Shown here piece after piece: positions 18,080-26,285 of a stretch of DNA of 64,000 nt (the first letter of the stretch is position 1; every line of letters starts with the position of its first letter). Under the pieces are notes generated by a model. The model worked only from the letters and a program-made list of their open reading frames with translations. It had not been told where the DNA came from and did no database searches. Both the position numbers and the translations under genes were made by a program. Source of the stretch: Sphingopyxis sp. H073 (GTDB lineage: Bacteria; Pseudomonadota; Alphaproteobacteria; Sphingomonadales; Sphingomonadaceae). Where the stretch lies: contig NZ_LNSG01000004.1 of NCBI RefSeq assembly GCF_001468395.1, positions 248,001 through 312,000 on the forward strand, in the 5' to 3' direction.

Positions 18080-19585
18080 ATGAAAACAGGTCTGTCGCTG
18101 ATTGCGCTGGCGCTTGCGGTCGCCGCCCCTGCTGTCGTTCATGCACAGGACAAGCCGGATGACAAGGCGAAGGCCGAAAAGCCCGCAGACGTCGAGCCAC
18201 AGATCCGCACCACGAAACTCTCCGGCACCTTCGGCGGGCAGCGTATCAATTACGCCGCGACGATCGGCGAGACGATCATCAAGAACAAGGACGGCGTGCC
18301 GGAAGTCGCGGTCGTCACCACCGCCTATATCAAGGAACCGCGCGATCCGAACCGCCCGGTGACCTTCCTGTTCAACGGCGGCCCCGGCTCGGGCACGGTC
18401 TGGTTGATGATGGGCGCCTTCGGGCCGAAGCGCGTTGCGATCCCCAGCGATGCGCGCGATGATGGCGCCCCGCCCTACCCGATCGTCGATAATCCCGACG
18501 CGCTGCTCGACGTGACGGACATCGTCTTCATCGACCCGCCGGGCACGGGCTTTTCGCATCTGATCGGAAAAGCCGATCCCAAGGATTATTACGGCGTCAC
18601 GCAGGACGCCAAGCTGGTCGCCGAGGTCATCCGGCGCTGGCTGAACGACAATGGCCGCTGGAACAGCCCCAAATATCTCGGCGGCGAAAGCTATGGCACC
18701 ACGCGCTCGGCGGCGGTCGCGAACCAGTTGATGAACGAGACGTACAACGACGTCGCGCTCAATGGCATCATCCTGATCTCGACCGTGCTCGACTTCGCGG
18801 CGGGATCCGATACGCCGGGCAACGAACTGAGCTATATCACCAACCTGCCCTCGATGGCGGCCACCGCGATGTTCCACGGCAAGGCGAGCGGCTCGTCGGT
18901 CGAGGCCTTTACTGAGGAAGCGCGGCAGTGGGCGATCGGTCCCTATGCCTCGGCGCTGCTCAAGGGGCAGAAGCTGCAGGGCGAGGAACGCGCCGCGATC
19001 CGCCGCGACCTCGCGCGCTTTACCGGCCTCTCCGAAACCTATCTCGAAAGCGCCGACCTCCGCGTCACCCCCGGCCGCTTCTACAAGGAATTGCTCCGCG
19101 ACCGCGGCCTGACGGTCGGCCGCCTCGACAGCCGCTATACCGGCAAGGATTACGACAATGCCGGCGAGCAGCCCGACAACGACCCCAGCTTCTATGGCAT
19201 CGACGCGAGCTACACCGCGGCGATCAACAGCTGGAGCCGCGATGTTCTGGGTTTCAAGACTACCCTCGAATATCAGTCAATCAGCGGCATCGGCGGGCTG
19301 TGGGACTGGCGGATCGGCGGGCGCGACACCAACGCCTATCTCAACGTCACACCCTATATCGGACAGGCGCTCCGCGAGAATTCGGGGCTGCGCGTGTTCG
19401 TCGGACAGGGCTATTATGATTTCGCGACGCCCTTTTTCGCCGCCGAATATGCGCTGTCGCGCACCGGCATCCCACAGGACCGGATCACCTATCAATATTA
19501 TGGCGCGGGCCACATGATGTACATCCGCGACGAGGATCGCCATAAATTGTCGCAGGATATCCGCGCCTTCATTCGGGCGCGTTGA
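18080..19585 (+). CDS. S10 family serine carboxypeptidase, exported
   Basis: 501 aa. The signal peptide (residues 1-23) ends V-H-A-Q, so the enzyme is periplasmic or secreted. It has the S10 signature F-N-G-G-P-G-S-G at 98-105, the nucleophile Ser204 in G-G-E-S-Y-G-T, a probable Asp447 in Y-Y-D-F-A-T-P and His478 in G-A-G-H-M. The complete triad suggests an active carboxypeptidase releasing C-terminal residues from peptides. S10 peptidases are common in sphingomonads and xanthomonads. AACGGGGAGAA precedes the ATG. A perfect inverted repeat follows and probably ends the transcript. Confidence 0.93.
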   Translation: MKTGLSLIALALAVAAPAVVHAQDKPDDKAKAEKPADVEPQIRTTKLSGTFGGQRINYAATIGETIIKNKDGVPEVAVVTTAYIKEPRDPNRPVTFLFNGGPGSGTVWLMMGAFGPKRVAIPSDARDDGAPPYPIVDNPDALLDVTDIVFIDPPGTGFSHLIGKADPKDYYGVTQDAKLVAEVIRRWLNDNGRWNSPKYLGGESYGTTRSAAVANQLMNETYNDVALNGIILISTVLDFAAGSDTPGNELSYITNLPSMAATAMFHGKASGSSVEAFTEEARQWAIGPYASALLKGQKLQGEERAAIRRDLARFTGLSETYLESADLRVTPGRFYKELLRDRGLTVGRLDSRYTGKDYDNAGEQPDNDPSFYGIDASYTAAINSWSRDVLGFKTTLEYQSISGIGGLWDWRIGGRDTNAYLNVTPYIGQALRENSGLRVFVGQGYYDFATPFFAAEYALSRTGIPQDRITYQYYGAGHMMYIRDEDRHKLSQDIRAFIRAR

Positions 19586-19613
19586 GCGGCCGGTTCCGAT
19601 CGATTGCGGACAT

Positions 19614-19704
19614 TGTGATCCCCGGCGAAAGCCGGGGCCCAGAGCGGCAAAACACCAGGCTTGTGTGAGAATTCCCTGGGCCCCGGCTTTCGCCGGGGAT
19701 CACA
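19614..19704. repeat. Perfect 29-bp inverted repeat between convergent genes
   Basis: The arms at 19614-19642 and 19676-19704 are exact reverse complements (TGTGATCCCCGGCG... and its mirror), separated by 33 bases. Each arm is itself palindromic (CCCCGGC-GAAA-GCCGGGG). It lies between the S10 peptidase and the convergent membrane protein gene and may serve as a bidirectional terminator. It belongs to the same kind of REP-like elements found elsewhere in the window. Confidence 0.9.
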
Positions 19705-19740
19705 GAAGGATGTCCGCTTCCTACCCCAAAACGGACGCGG

Positions 19741-20178
19741 TCACCGCAGTACGCCCGCCGCCGCTTGCTTCCGTGCATAGACGAACAGCGCGATCAGGAT
19801 CACCCAGATGATCGCCGTGAAGATCATCGGGAACGTTCCGAACAGGCGCATCAGGTCGCCATAATGCAGGCCAAACTGGTAGATGCAGCTGATCGCGAGT
19901 CCGACGAGCGAGACGGCGAACGCCGACACCGCATGGCGGCTTCGTGCGAGAAGCAGCAGCGATCCGAGTACCGATCCCCAGACGCCCAGCGCCCAGCCGA
20001 TATTCGCCCACAGCGGGAAGCTCGCGAACCACGCCTGCTGTTCGGGCGTGAAGGCCGCGAGATATTCAGGGTTCTGCATCTTGGTCATCGTATAGTCGAA
20101 CGCGCCGACGGCGTTCCACAACAGCGACACAACCCCGACGATCCACAGATGCACGGGTGTCTTGCGTACTTCAGTCAT
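19741..20178 (-). CDS. Four-helix membrane protein of unknown function
   Basis: 145 aa from the ATG at 20178 (GGGGGAG six bases upstream; a GTG one codon earlier is possible). Four hydrophobic segments lie near 10-28, 53-76, 82-103 and 113-134. The first contains L-W-N-A-V-G-A-F-D-Y, seen in a widespread uncharacterised membrane family often annotated only as hypothetical. It starts 23 bases after the tetR stop and is probably the third gene of the DUF4287-tetR operon, so it may be a target of that regulator. Confidence 0.85.
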   Translation of the reverse strand: MTEVRKTPVHLWIVGVVSLLWNAVGAFDYTMTKMQNPEYLAAFTPEQQAWFASFPLWANIGWALGVWGSVLGSLLLLARSRHAVSAFAVSLVGLAISCIYQFGLHYGDLMRLFGTFPMIFTAIIWVILIALFVYARKQAAAGVLR

Positions 20179-20201
20179 CACTATCTCCCCCTCCAGAAAG
20201 A

Positions 20202-20810
20202 TCAGGCGAAACTATCAGATTTCGCGGCGCTCATCAACGATGTGATATAGTCGCGTAACACAGCGATGTTGCGGTCGAAATAGCCGATGTCGCGATAGGT
20301 GCGCGCCTGCATCACCGCGCCCTCCATCACCGTCAGCACGAATTCGCCGAGTGCGTTGCGATCGGCACCGGGCGGCAAGCGATCCGATGCCGCATCGAAG
20401 CAGCCGGCAATCGCGGCCGACCAGTTGGTGAAATTCGCCGCCATCAGATCGCGGACCACCGGGTCGGGCTCGTGGATTTCGAGCGCGAGGCTCCCGATCG
20501 GGCAGCCATAGGTGCAGTCGGTGACGATCAGGTGCGTCCTGTAACCAGCGAGCAACGCGAAAATACGCTCGATGGGGTCGTCGACCCCCTCCCAGTTGGG
20601 CGCCAGCAGCATCTCGTCGATCCCGTCGCGATAGAGTTCGAGAACACCGACGAGCACGTCCTGCTTGCCCGGAAAGAAATGGTAGAGGCTGCCCGAATGG
20701 ACCTGGCTGCGCGAGAGGATGTCGGAGACCGAGGTCGAGAGATAGCCCTTTTCCCAAAAGAGCTCCATCGCGGTCATCAGGATGCGGTTGCGGGTGTCGG
20801 CGGCGTTCAT
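20202..20810 (-). CDS. TetR/AcrR-family regulator
   Basis: 202 aa. The TetR DNA-binding domain is at 5-52 (recognition region V-H-S-G-S-L-Y-H-F-F). The C-terminal part has C-T-Y-G-C-P-I-G-S-L-A-L-E, a cysteine-containing motif seen in many TetR proteins near oxidoreductase or detoxification genes; redox sensing as in NemR is possible but unproven. It starts nine bases after the DUF4287/DUF5655 gene. The palindrome at 21395-21420 in front of the operon is its likely operator, giving autoregulation. Confidence 0.93.
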   Translation of the reverse strand: MNAADTRNRILMTAMELFWEKGYLSTSVSDILSRSQVHSGSLYHFFPGKQDVLVGVLELYRDGIDEMLLAPNWEGVDDPIERIFALLAGYRTHLIVTDCTYGCPIGSLALEIHEPDPVVRDLMAANFTNWSAAIAGCFDAASDRLPPGADRNALGEFVLTVMEGAVMQARTYRDIGYFDRNIAVLRDYITSLMSAAKSDSFA

Positions 20811-20819
20811 CGGCGGCTC

Positions 20820-21374
20820 CTATCCCGCGCGATCATACGCGGCGCGAAGCCGGTCCGCCACCTCGCGCCCCGCGTCTTCTCCCGCGTTGATGCGAATGCG
20901 GTGCGACACCATCGCATTCCAGCTTCCCGCGAGTTCCAGCATGCCCGCCGGCTCTTCGCCCTTCAGCGCCAGCCCGATATCGAACCGGTCCTTGGTCGAG
21001 GGCATCAGCAGCGCGAACTGCTTCTTGCGGCGGAGGCTGACATAGCCCTTCTTCGGCGCCAGTTCGACGTCGCCGCCGAAACCTTGCACCAGCGCCACCA
21101 GCCGGTCGTAAAGCGGCCGCCAATGCGCCTTCGCTCCATCGAACGCCGCCGCGACGAGCGCCTCGTCGTCCTGCGACGCGGCCGACGAGGCATTCGCCGC
21201 GTGGACGATCATATTGGCATAGCCATGCCCGAGACCATGTTCGGATTTCAGGTGGTTCACCAGCGCCATATGGCCCGAAATGCCCGTAGCGCGCGCGACT
21301 GCGACCCATTCGTCCAGCACCTTGCCCGTCTTGGCGCGCAGGCTATCGCCCATCTTTTCGAATTCGTCGGCCAT
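20820..21374 (-). CDS. DUF4287/DUF5655 domain protein
   Basis: 184 aa from the ATG at 21374 with a GGAGG site; upstream in-frame codons overlap the operator. Residues 8-55 match DUF4287 (T-G-K-x-L-x-E-W-V then G-I-S-G-H, L-K-x-E-H-G-L-G-H-G-Y-A-N). The rest matches DUF5655 (F-D-G-A-K-A-H-W-R-P-L-Y-D-R-L and P-K-K-G-Y-V-S-L-R-R-K-K-Q-F-A). The function of both domains is unknown. It is the first gene of the tetR operon. Confidence 0.88.
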   Translation of the reverse strand: MADEFEKMGDSLRAKTGKVLDEWVAVARATGISGHMALVNHLKSEHGLGHGYANMIVHAANASSAASQDDEALVAAAFDGAKAHWRPLYDRLVALVQGFGGDVELAPKKGYVSLRRKKQFALLMPSTKDRFDIGLALKGEEPAGMLELAGSWNAMVSHRIRINAGEDAGREVADRLRAAYDRAG

Positions 21375-21394
21375 ATCGCCCTCCTTCGCAAGAT

Positions 21395-21420
21395 CACTTG
21401 ATTGAACATTCAACCAAGTG
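21395..21420. promoter_or_regulatory. Palindromic operator of the DUF4287-tetR operon
   Basis: CACTTG-A-TTGAA-CA-TTCAA-C-CAAGTG is a 26-bp palindrome with 11-base arm matches except one position per arm. It lies 20 bases upstream of the 21374 start and 50 bases before the divergent TANGO2-like gene. Size and position suit a TetR dimer site and could control both directions. Confidence 0.7.
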
Positions 21421-21469
21421 ATTTGTCAAGAGGCTTGGCAAGCGGGCGCCAAGCCCCGATATGCGCCGC

Positions 21470-22165
21470 ATGTGCGTCGTCGCCCTCGCCTATCAAGCCC
21501 ACCCCGACTGGCCTCTGATCCTCATCGGCAATCGCGACGAATTTCACGCGCGACCGGCCGCGCCGCTCGGCCATTGGCCCGACGGCAGCGGGATCGTCGC
21601 GGGACGGGATATTCAGGCCGGCGGAACATGGCTGGGAGTCCACCAGCCGAGCGGGCGCGTGGTGGTGGTGACGAACGTCCGCGGCGCGATGCCCGACCCC
21701 GCGAAGGAGTCGCGCGGCGCGCTCGTCGTCGACATGCTGCGTGGCGACGGCCGCTTCGCCGAACCGGCGGAGGCCGACCTCGACCGCTTCAACGCGTTCA
21801 ACCTGTTTGCCGTCGGCGGCGCCCCGCGTCTGCTCACCAACCGGCCGACGCCGCTGATCGCGGCGCTGGCGCCCGGCGTCCATGCCCTTGCCAACGAACC
21901 GGTCGATGCGCCGTGTCCGCGCGCCGAACGGCTCCGCACCGCGCTGTCGGCGGTGGTCGAGGCGCAAGGCGACCCCGAAGGCCTGCTCGACACGCTGACA
22001 GCAGAAGGCGAGCCCGCGCTGTTCCTGCACGGCGAGGTCTATGGCACCCGCGCCTCGACGCTCGTCGCGATTGCCGCGGCGGGTGACGTACATATGGTGG
22101 AGCGCCGATACGAAGCGGGCGGCCGTCCTGGTGGAACGACCGCCCTCGATTTTCGCATCGGCTGA
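21470..22165 (+). CDS. NRDE/TANGO2 family protein
   Basis: 231 aa from the second ATG at 21470, which puts Cys at position 2 as is usual in this family (M-C-V-V-A-L-A-Y); the ATG at 21461 adds three residues. It has I-G-N-R-D-E-F near residue 20, the motif that names the family, and G-G-T-W-L-G and V-T-N-V-R further on. TANGO2 homologues are linked to haem trafficking and lipid metabolism, and the fold is an Ntn-hydrolase type. The bacterial role is not settled. It is divergent from the tetR operon. Confidence 0.88.
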   Translation: MCVVALAYQAHPDWPLILIGNRDEFHARPAAPLGHWPDGSGIVAGRDIQAGGTWLGVHQPSGRVVVVTNVRGAMPDPAKESRGALVVDMLRGDGRFAEPAEADLDRFNAFNLFAVGGAPRLLTNRPTPLIAALAPGVHALANEPVDAPCPRAERLRTALSAVVEAQGDPEGLLDTLTAEGEPALFLHGEVYGTRASTLVAIAAAGDVHMVERRYEAGGRPGGTTALDFRIG

Positions 22166-22176
22166 GCCGCGACGCC

Positions 22177-22713
22177 TTATTTCGGCGCGATCACCATGAC
22201 CATCTGGCGGCCTTCGGTGCGCGGATGCGCCTCGACCTTCGCGATCTCGGCGGTCATTTCGGCGACGCGCTGAAGCACGTTGAGGCCGAGCTGCGTGTGG
22301 CTCATCTCGCGGCCGCGGAAACGCATGGTCATCTTGACCTTGTCGCCTTCCTCAAGGAAGTCGAAGACCTTCTTCATCTTCACATCGAAATCATGATCGT
22401 CGATGTTCGGACGCATCTTGATCTCTTTGATTTCCTGCGTCTTCTGGCTCTTGCGCGCCAGATTGGCCTTTTTCTGGGCTTCGTACTTATACTTGCCCAC
22501 ATCGAGGAACTTGCACACCGGCGGATCGGCGTTGGGAGACACTTCAACCAGGTCCAGACCGACCGAGGCAGCTTGCTCGATCGCTTCGGCCGTCAGCATT
22601 ACGCCCAGATTCTCCCCTTCCTCGTCGATCACGCGGACCTTCGGAGAGGAAATGAATTCATTGTATCGCGGGCCGTTTTTGGGCGGCACGGGCGCCATCG
22701 AGCGGCGGGTCAT
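22177..22713 (-). CDS. infC: Translation initiation factor IF-3
   Basis: 178 aa from the ATG at 22713. It binds the 30S subunit and checks start-codon pairing. The N-domain (G-P-R-Y-N-E-F-I ... D-L-V-E-V-S-P-N-A-D-P-P-V-C-K), the Lys-rich linker (K-A-N-L-A-R-K-S-Q-K-T) and the C-domain (E-G-D-K-V-K-M-T-M-R-F-R-G-R-E) are all present. The only good ribosome site, AGGAG at 22734-22738, is 20 bases before this ATG but exactly 8 bases before an in-frame AUA at 22723-22725. Translation may therefore start there, adding four residues, with autoregulation through IF-3's rejection of AUA. Confidence 0.96.
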   Translation of the reverse strand: MTRRSMAPVPPKNGPRYNEFISSPKVRVIDEEGENLGVMLTAEAIEQAASVGLDLVEVSPNADPPVCKFLDVGKYKYEAQKKANLARKSQKTQEIKEIKMRPNIDDHDFDVKMKKVFDFLEEGDKVKMTMRFRGREMSHTQLGLNVLQRVAEMTAEIAKVEAHPRTEGRQMVMVIAPK

Positions 22714-22871
22714 GGGCGGTGGTATAGCTGTATCTCCTGGTCATTTACGATAGGCGCGCGGAATCGACGCGATCGCGGCGCGCCATGCCCATATAGTGAA
22801 CGCGAGCGCGCCGTAAAGGCCGCCCGCGTCACAAACATGACGCTTTTCGCCACGCTGTGGCGGTTATGCCA

Positions 22872-24074
22872 CTACCATTTCGTCGGCGCGGGGTCGATCA
22901 CGCGGAAGCCTCCGGCCCCGACCTCGCTGACCTCGAGCGCGCGCATCGCGATCCCGCGGTTGTTGAAGCGGAAAATGCCGTCGATGCCCCCGAACCCCTC
23001 CTCGGCGAGCAATCGCGCGGCGGGAAAGGTCATGCCCGGCTTCCAGTCGCGCGCGATGCGGACGGTCAGCAGCACCGAGTCGTAGCCGAGGCTGGCGAGC
23101 CGGTACGGCGCCTTGCCGTAGCGTGTGCGATATTTCGCGGCGAGCTGACCGTAAAGGCCATCCGAAACGCTGGCGAACCACGACCCGCGCATAGCGGGAT
23201 TACCGCCAAGCGCCGCGTCTGTATTCCACAGCTCGGTGCCGAGGATCTGTTTGTTTCCCGTGCTCTTGACGACCGGCACGGCGCGGATCGCGTTGCCGCC
23301 GCTGTCTGCGACGAGCACCGCGTCCATCGCGCCGGCATTGGCAAGCCGCCGCGCCGCGCCCGTCAGCGCGGTCGCGCTGCGGTCATAGGTTTCGACCGCG
23401 ACCAGCGTACCCCCCGCGGCCGACACCGCCGAGCGGAAGGCCGCGGCCGAGCGGTCGCCATAGACCGTCTTGGGCACGAGCGCGCCGAACCGCTGCTGCC
23501 CCTTGCTGCGCGCATAGGCGACGACGCGCTCGACCGACTGGCCGGGAACGAAGCCCATGATGAAGACGCCATTGCCCGCGACGCTGCTGTCGTTCGAGAA
23601 GCTCAGCACCGGCACCTTCGCCTCGCGCGCGATCGGCGCGACGGCGGCGACATCCTCGCTGAGCAGCGGGCCGAGGATCAGCTTGTTGCCGTCGGCGACC
23701 GCCTGCCGCGCCGCGGCGGCGGCACCAAGCGCGGTGTCATAGGTCGTGATGCGAACCCGCTCGGTCTTCGAATCGAGCAGCGCCATCGTCGTCGCGTTCG
23801 CAATCGCCATACCGACATCGGCGTTGGGCCCGGTCTGCGGGACGAGCAACGCGACGCGGTGGCGGTCGGTATCGGTCGGAAGGCCGGGGCCGACGCCATC
23901 GGCGGGCTTTTCGGGCGGCGGCGCGGTGGCCGGGCCTGTCGCCTTAGGCACCATCTGGCACGCGGCGAGCAGACCGCCCAGCGTCAGCATCGCGATCCCG
24001 CGCAGCATTTTGCGCCGTGACGATGCATAAACCTGGCGCGAGCCCCCGTGGCAATCTTGGGCAGTTTCTGCCAT
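22872..24074 (-). CDS. Penicillin-binding protein activator (LpoA-like) lipoprotein
   Basis: About 400 aa. After a lipoprotein signal ending L-A-A-C-Q, a Pro-rich linker leads to a periplasmic-binding-protein-like fold with V-A-L-L-V-P-Q-T-G-P-N-A-D-V-G and I-L-G-P-L-L-S-E-D-V-A-A-V. This matches the LppC/LpoA group that activates penicillin-binding proteins from the outer membrane, often encoded next to rsmI and yraN as here. The start is uncertain: ATGs at 24101, 24074 and 24008 are in frame. The last gives the cleanest signal (Cys at residue 17); the longer ones add S-S-R-R-K before it and overlap the rsmI start. Confidence 0.87.
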   Translation of the reverse strand: MAETAQDCHGGSRQVYASSRRKMLRGIAMLTLGGLLAACQMVPKATGPATAPPPEKPADGVGPGLPTDTDRHRVALLVPQTGPNADVGMAIANATTMALLDSKTERVRITTYDTALGAAAAARQAVADGNKLILGPLLSEDVAAVAPIAREAKVPVLSFSNDSSVAGNGVFIMGFVPGQSVERVVAYARSKGQQRFGALVPKTVYGDRSAAAFRSAVSAAGGTLVAVETYDRSATALTGAARRLANAGAMDAVLVADSGGNAIRAVPVVKSTGNKQILGTELWNTDAALGGNPAMRGSWFASVSDGLYGQLAAKYRTRYGKAPYRLASLGYDSVLLTVRIARDWKPGMTFPAARLLAEEGFGGIDGIFRFNNRGIAMRALEVSEVGAGGFRVIDPAPTKW

Positions 24075-24084
24075 TTTCGGCGTC

Positions 24085-24945
24085 ATGCCGGATTCGACCA
24101 TCTCAAAATCTCCCTTGCCCGGTCTCTATATCGTCGCGACGCCCATCGGCAACCTCGGCGACATCAGTGCGCGGGCAGCCGCCACTCTTGCCTCGGCCAA
24201 CGTCATCGCCGCCGAGGACACGCGTGTGACCGCGAAGTTGCTGTCGCATCTGGGTTTGCGCGTTCCGATGACCCCCTATCACGACCACAGCGACGAACGC
24301 ACCCGCGCCGCGCTGGTTGCGCGCATGGAGCGTGAAGTTGTCGTTTTGGTGTCAGACGCGGGAACCCCGTTGATTTCGGATCCAGGGTACAAGCTGGTGC
24401 GCGACGCGCGCGCAGGCGGACGACACGTCACCACCCTGCCCGGCCCCTGCGCCGCGATCGCCGCGATCACGCTCTCGGGATTGCCGAGCGACCGCTTCCT
24501 GTTTGCGGGTTTCCTGCCGAACAAGGCGAAGGCGCGCGCTGACACGATCGCCGAGTTCGCGGGGCTCCGCGCGACGCTCGTCTTCTACGAGAGCGGCCCG
24601 CGCCTCGCCGCCGCGCTGACGGCACTGGCTGGCGGCCTCGGCAACCGCGAGGCCGCCGTCGCGCGCGAGATCAGCAAGCTTTACGAGGAATGCGCGACCG
24701 GCACGCTCGCCGATCTCGCGGCGCGCTACGCCGACGCGCCGCCCAAGGGCGAGATCGTGATCGTCGTGGGCCCGCGCGGCGAGGAAAGCGGCGAGGAAGC
24801 CGATGCGGCGACCATCGACGCCGCGCTGCGCGCCGCGATGGCGGACCGGCCCGTCGCGCAGGCCGCCAAGGCCGTCGCGAAGCAATATGGGCTCGATCGG
24901 CACGAGGTTTATGCCCGTGCGCTGGCATTGAAAGAGCGGGCTTGA
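24085..24945 (+). CDS. rsmI: 16S rRNA (cytidine-1402-2'-O)-methyltransferase
   Basis: 286 aa. It methylates the ribose of C1402 in the decoding centre using SAM. It is a tetrapyrrole-methylase fold protein with the N-terminal L-Y-I-V-A-T-P-I-G-N-L-G-D, then A-E-D-T-R and V-S-D-A-G-T-P-L-I-S-D-P-G. The C-terminal RsmI-HTH part is present. It is the first gene of a rightward operon with yraN, gshB and dedA, divergent from the LpoA-like gene, the usual genomic order. Confidence 0.97.
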   Translation: MPDSTISKSPLPGLYIVATPIGNLGDISARAAATLASANVIAAEDTRVTAKLLSHLGLRVPMTPYHDHSDERTRAALVARMEREVVVLVSDAGTPLISDPGYKLVRDARAGGRHVTTLPGPCAAIAAITLSGLPSDRFLFAGFLPNKAKARADTIAEFAGLRATLVFYESGPRLAAALTALAGGLGNREAAVAREISKLYEECATGTLADLAARYADAPPKGEIVIVVGPRGEESGEEADAATIDAALRAAMADRPVAQAAKAVAKQYGLDRHEVYARALALKERA

Positions 24946-25292
24946 ACCGCGCCGCCGCCGAAGCGCGGGGCCGCAGGGCCGAACGGCGCGCCGCATGGTG
25001 GCTGCGCCTGCACGGCTGGCGCATTCTCGGCCAGCGGCTCCGCGTTGCCGCGGGCGAGGTCGACCTCGTCGCGCGGCGCGGCAAAACGCTCGCCTTCATC
25101 GAGGTGAAGTGGCGCGAGCGCCCCGAAGACCTCGACCTTGCGATCGACCAGTGGCGCTTGCGACGCGTCGCAGCGGCGGCGGAAATGCTCATCCCCCGAT
25201 TCGCGCGTCCGTCGGATGACGTCCGCATCGACGTGATGCTCCTTGCGCCGAAGCGATTGCCTCGCCATCTGGTCCACGTCTGGCAGCCGTGA
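24942..25292 (+). CDS. UPF0102/YraN family protein
   Basis: 116 aa from a TTG at 24942 that overlaps the rsmI stop (TTGA), indicating coupled translation. The endonuclease-like core is visible: G-E-V-D-L-V-A-R-R-G-K-T-L-A-F-I-E-V-K near residues 38-56, with the Asp, Glu and Lys of a PD-(D/E)XK site. Family proteins resemble Holliday junction resolvases, but the biological role is not established. The length fits the family. Confidence 0.92.
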   Translation: MNRAAAEARGRRAERRAAWWLRLHGWRILGQRLRVAAGEVDLVARRGKTLAFIEVKWRERPEDLDLAIDQWRLRRVAAAAEMLIPRFARPSDDVRIDVMLLAPKRLPRHLVHVWQP

Positions 25293-25312
25293 CGGCGCCC
25301 AAGGAGAAGAAG

Positions 25313-26263
25313 ATGACCCTGCGTGCAGCCGTGCAAATGGACCCGATGGACGCGATCAACATCAATGGCGACAGCAGTTTCCACCTGATCCTGAAAGCGC
25401 TCGAACGCGGGTACGAGCTCTATCACTACGACGTGCGCGGGCTGACGTGGGAGGCCGGGCGGCTGACCACCAAGGCGCACCGCATCCTCGACGCGAAGCG
25501 CGAGGCCGGCGCGCACTATGAATTTGGCGATTTCGTCACGCTCGACCTCGGCCGCGACGTCGATGTCGTGCTGATGCGGCAGGATCCGCCCTTCGACCTC
25601 GGCTACCTCACCGGCACCTGGCTGCTCGAGCGCATCCGCGGCGAAACGCTCGTGGTCAACGATCCTGTCTCGGTGCGCAATGCGCCCGAGAAGGTGTTCG
25701 TGCTCGATTTCCCCGAGTTCATGCCGCCGACGATGGTCACGCGCGACCTTGACGCGGTGAAGGATTTTCAGGCCCGTTATGGCGCGGTGGTGATCAAGCC
25801 GCTCCACGGCAACGGCGGCAAGGCGGTATTTCGCGTCGACGCCGACGGCAGCAACCTGGGCGCGCTCGTCGAGCTGTTCGGGCAGGTGTGGCCCGAACCG
25901 TTCATGGTCCAGCAATTCCTGCCGAGCGTCGCCAGGGGCGACAAGCGCATCGTCCTCGTCGACGGCGAGGTCGCGGGCGCGATCAACCGCAAGCCCGGCG
26001 AAGGCGAATTCCGCTCGAACCTTGCGGTCGGCGGCTATGCCGAGGCTGCGGGGCTTACACCGCGCGAGCAGGAGATTTGCGACGTGCTCGGCCCCGAGCT
26101 TCGCGAACGCGGATTGCTGTTCGTTGGCATCGATGTGATCGGCGGCGAATGGCTGACCGAAATCAACGTCACCTCGCCCACCGGAATCGTCGCGATCGAC
26201 CGTTTCAACAACAGCGATACGGCGGGGATGATCTGGGACGCGATCATCGGGCGGATCGGCTGA
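25313..26263 (+). CDS. gshB: Glutathione synthase
   Basis: 316 aa from the ATG at 25313 with AAGGAGAA six bases upstream; an in-frame GTG at 25289 has no such site. It joins gamma-glutamylcysteine and glycine with ATP. The N-terminal M-D-P-M-D-A-I-N-I and the ATP-grasp part (V-I-K-P-L-H-G-N-G-G-K-A-V-F, E-I-N-V-T-S-P-T-G) are typical. Third gene of the rsmI operon. Confidence 0.96.
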   Translation: MTLRAAVQMDPMDAININGDSSFHLILKALERGYELYHYDVRGLTWEAGRLTTKAHRILDAKREAGAHYEFGDFVTLDLGRDVDVVLMRQDPPFDLGYLTGTWLLERIRGETLVVNDPVSVRNAPEKVFVLDFPEFMPPTMVTRDLDAVKDFQARYGAVVIKPLHGNGGKAVFRVDADGSNLGALVELFGQVWPEPFMVQQFLPSVARGDKRIVLVDGEVAGAINRKPGEGEFRSNLAVGGYAEAAGLTPREQEICDVLGPELRERGLLFVGIDVIGGEWLTEINVTSPTGIVAIDRFNNSDTAGMIWDAIIGRIG

Positions 26264-26285
26264 CGGCCCCGCGCGTTCTCTTCGC

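Noticed and set aside
14831..18877. A 1348-codon open frame on the minus strand across uvrB, the membrane protein and the S10 peptidase
   Set aside because: It is antisense to three clear genes. In high-GC DNA with strong GC3, the antisense frame in register with the codons is rarely closed by a stop. The product is Arg/Asp/Gly-rich without any domain, and no ribosome site was found.
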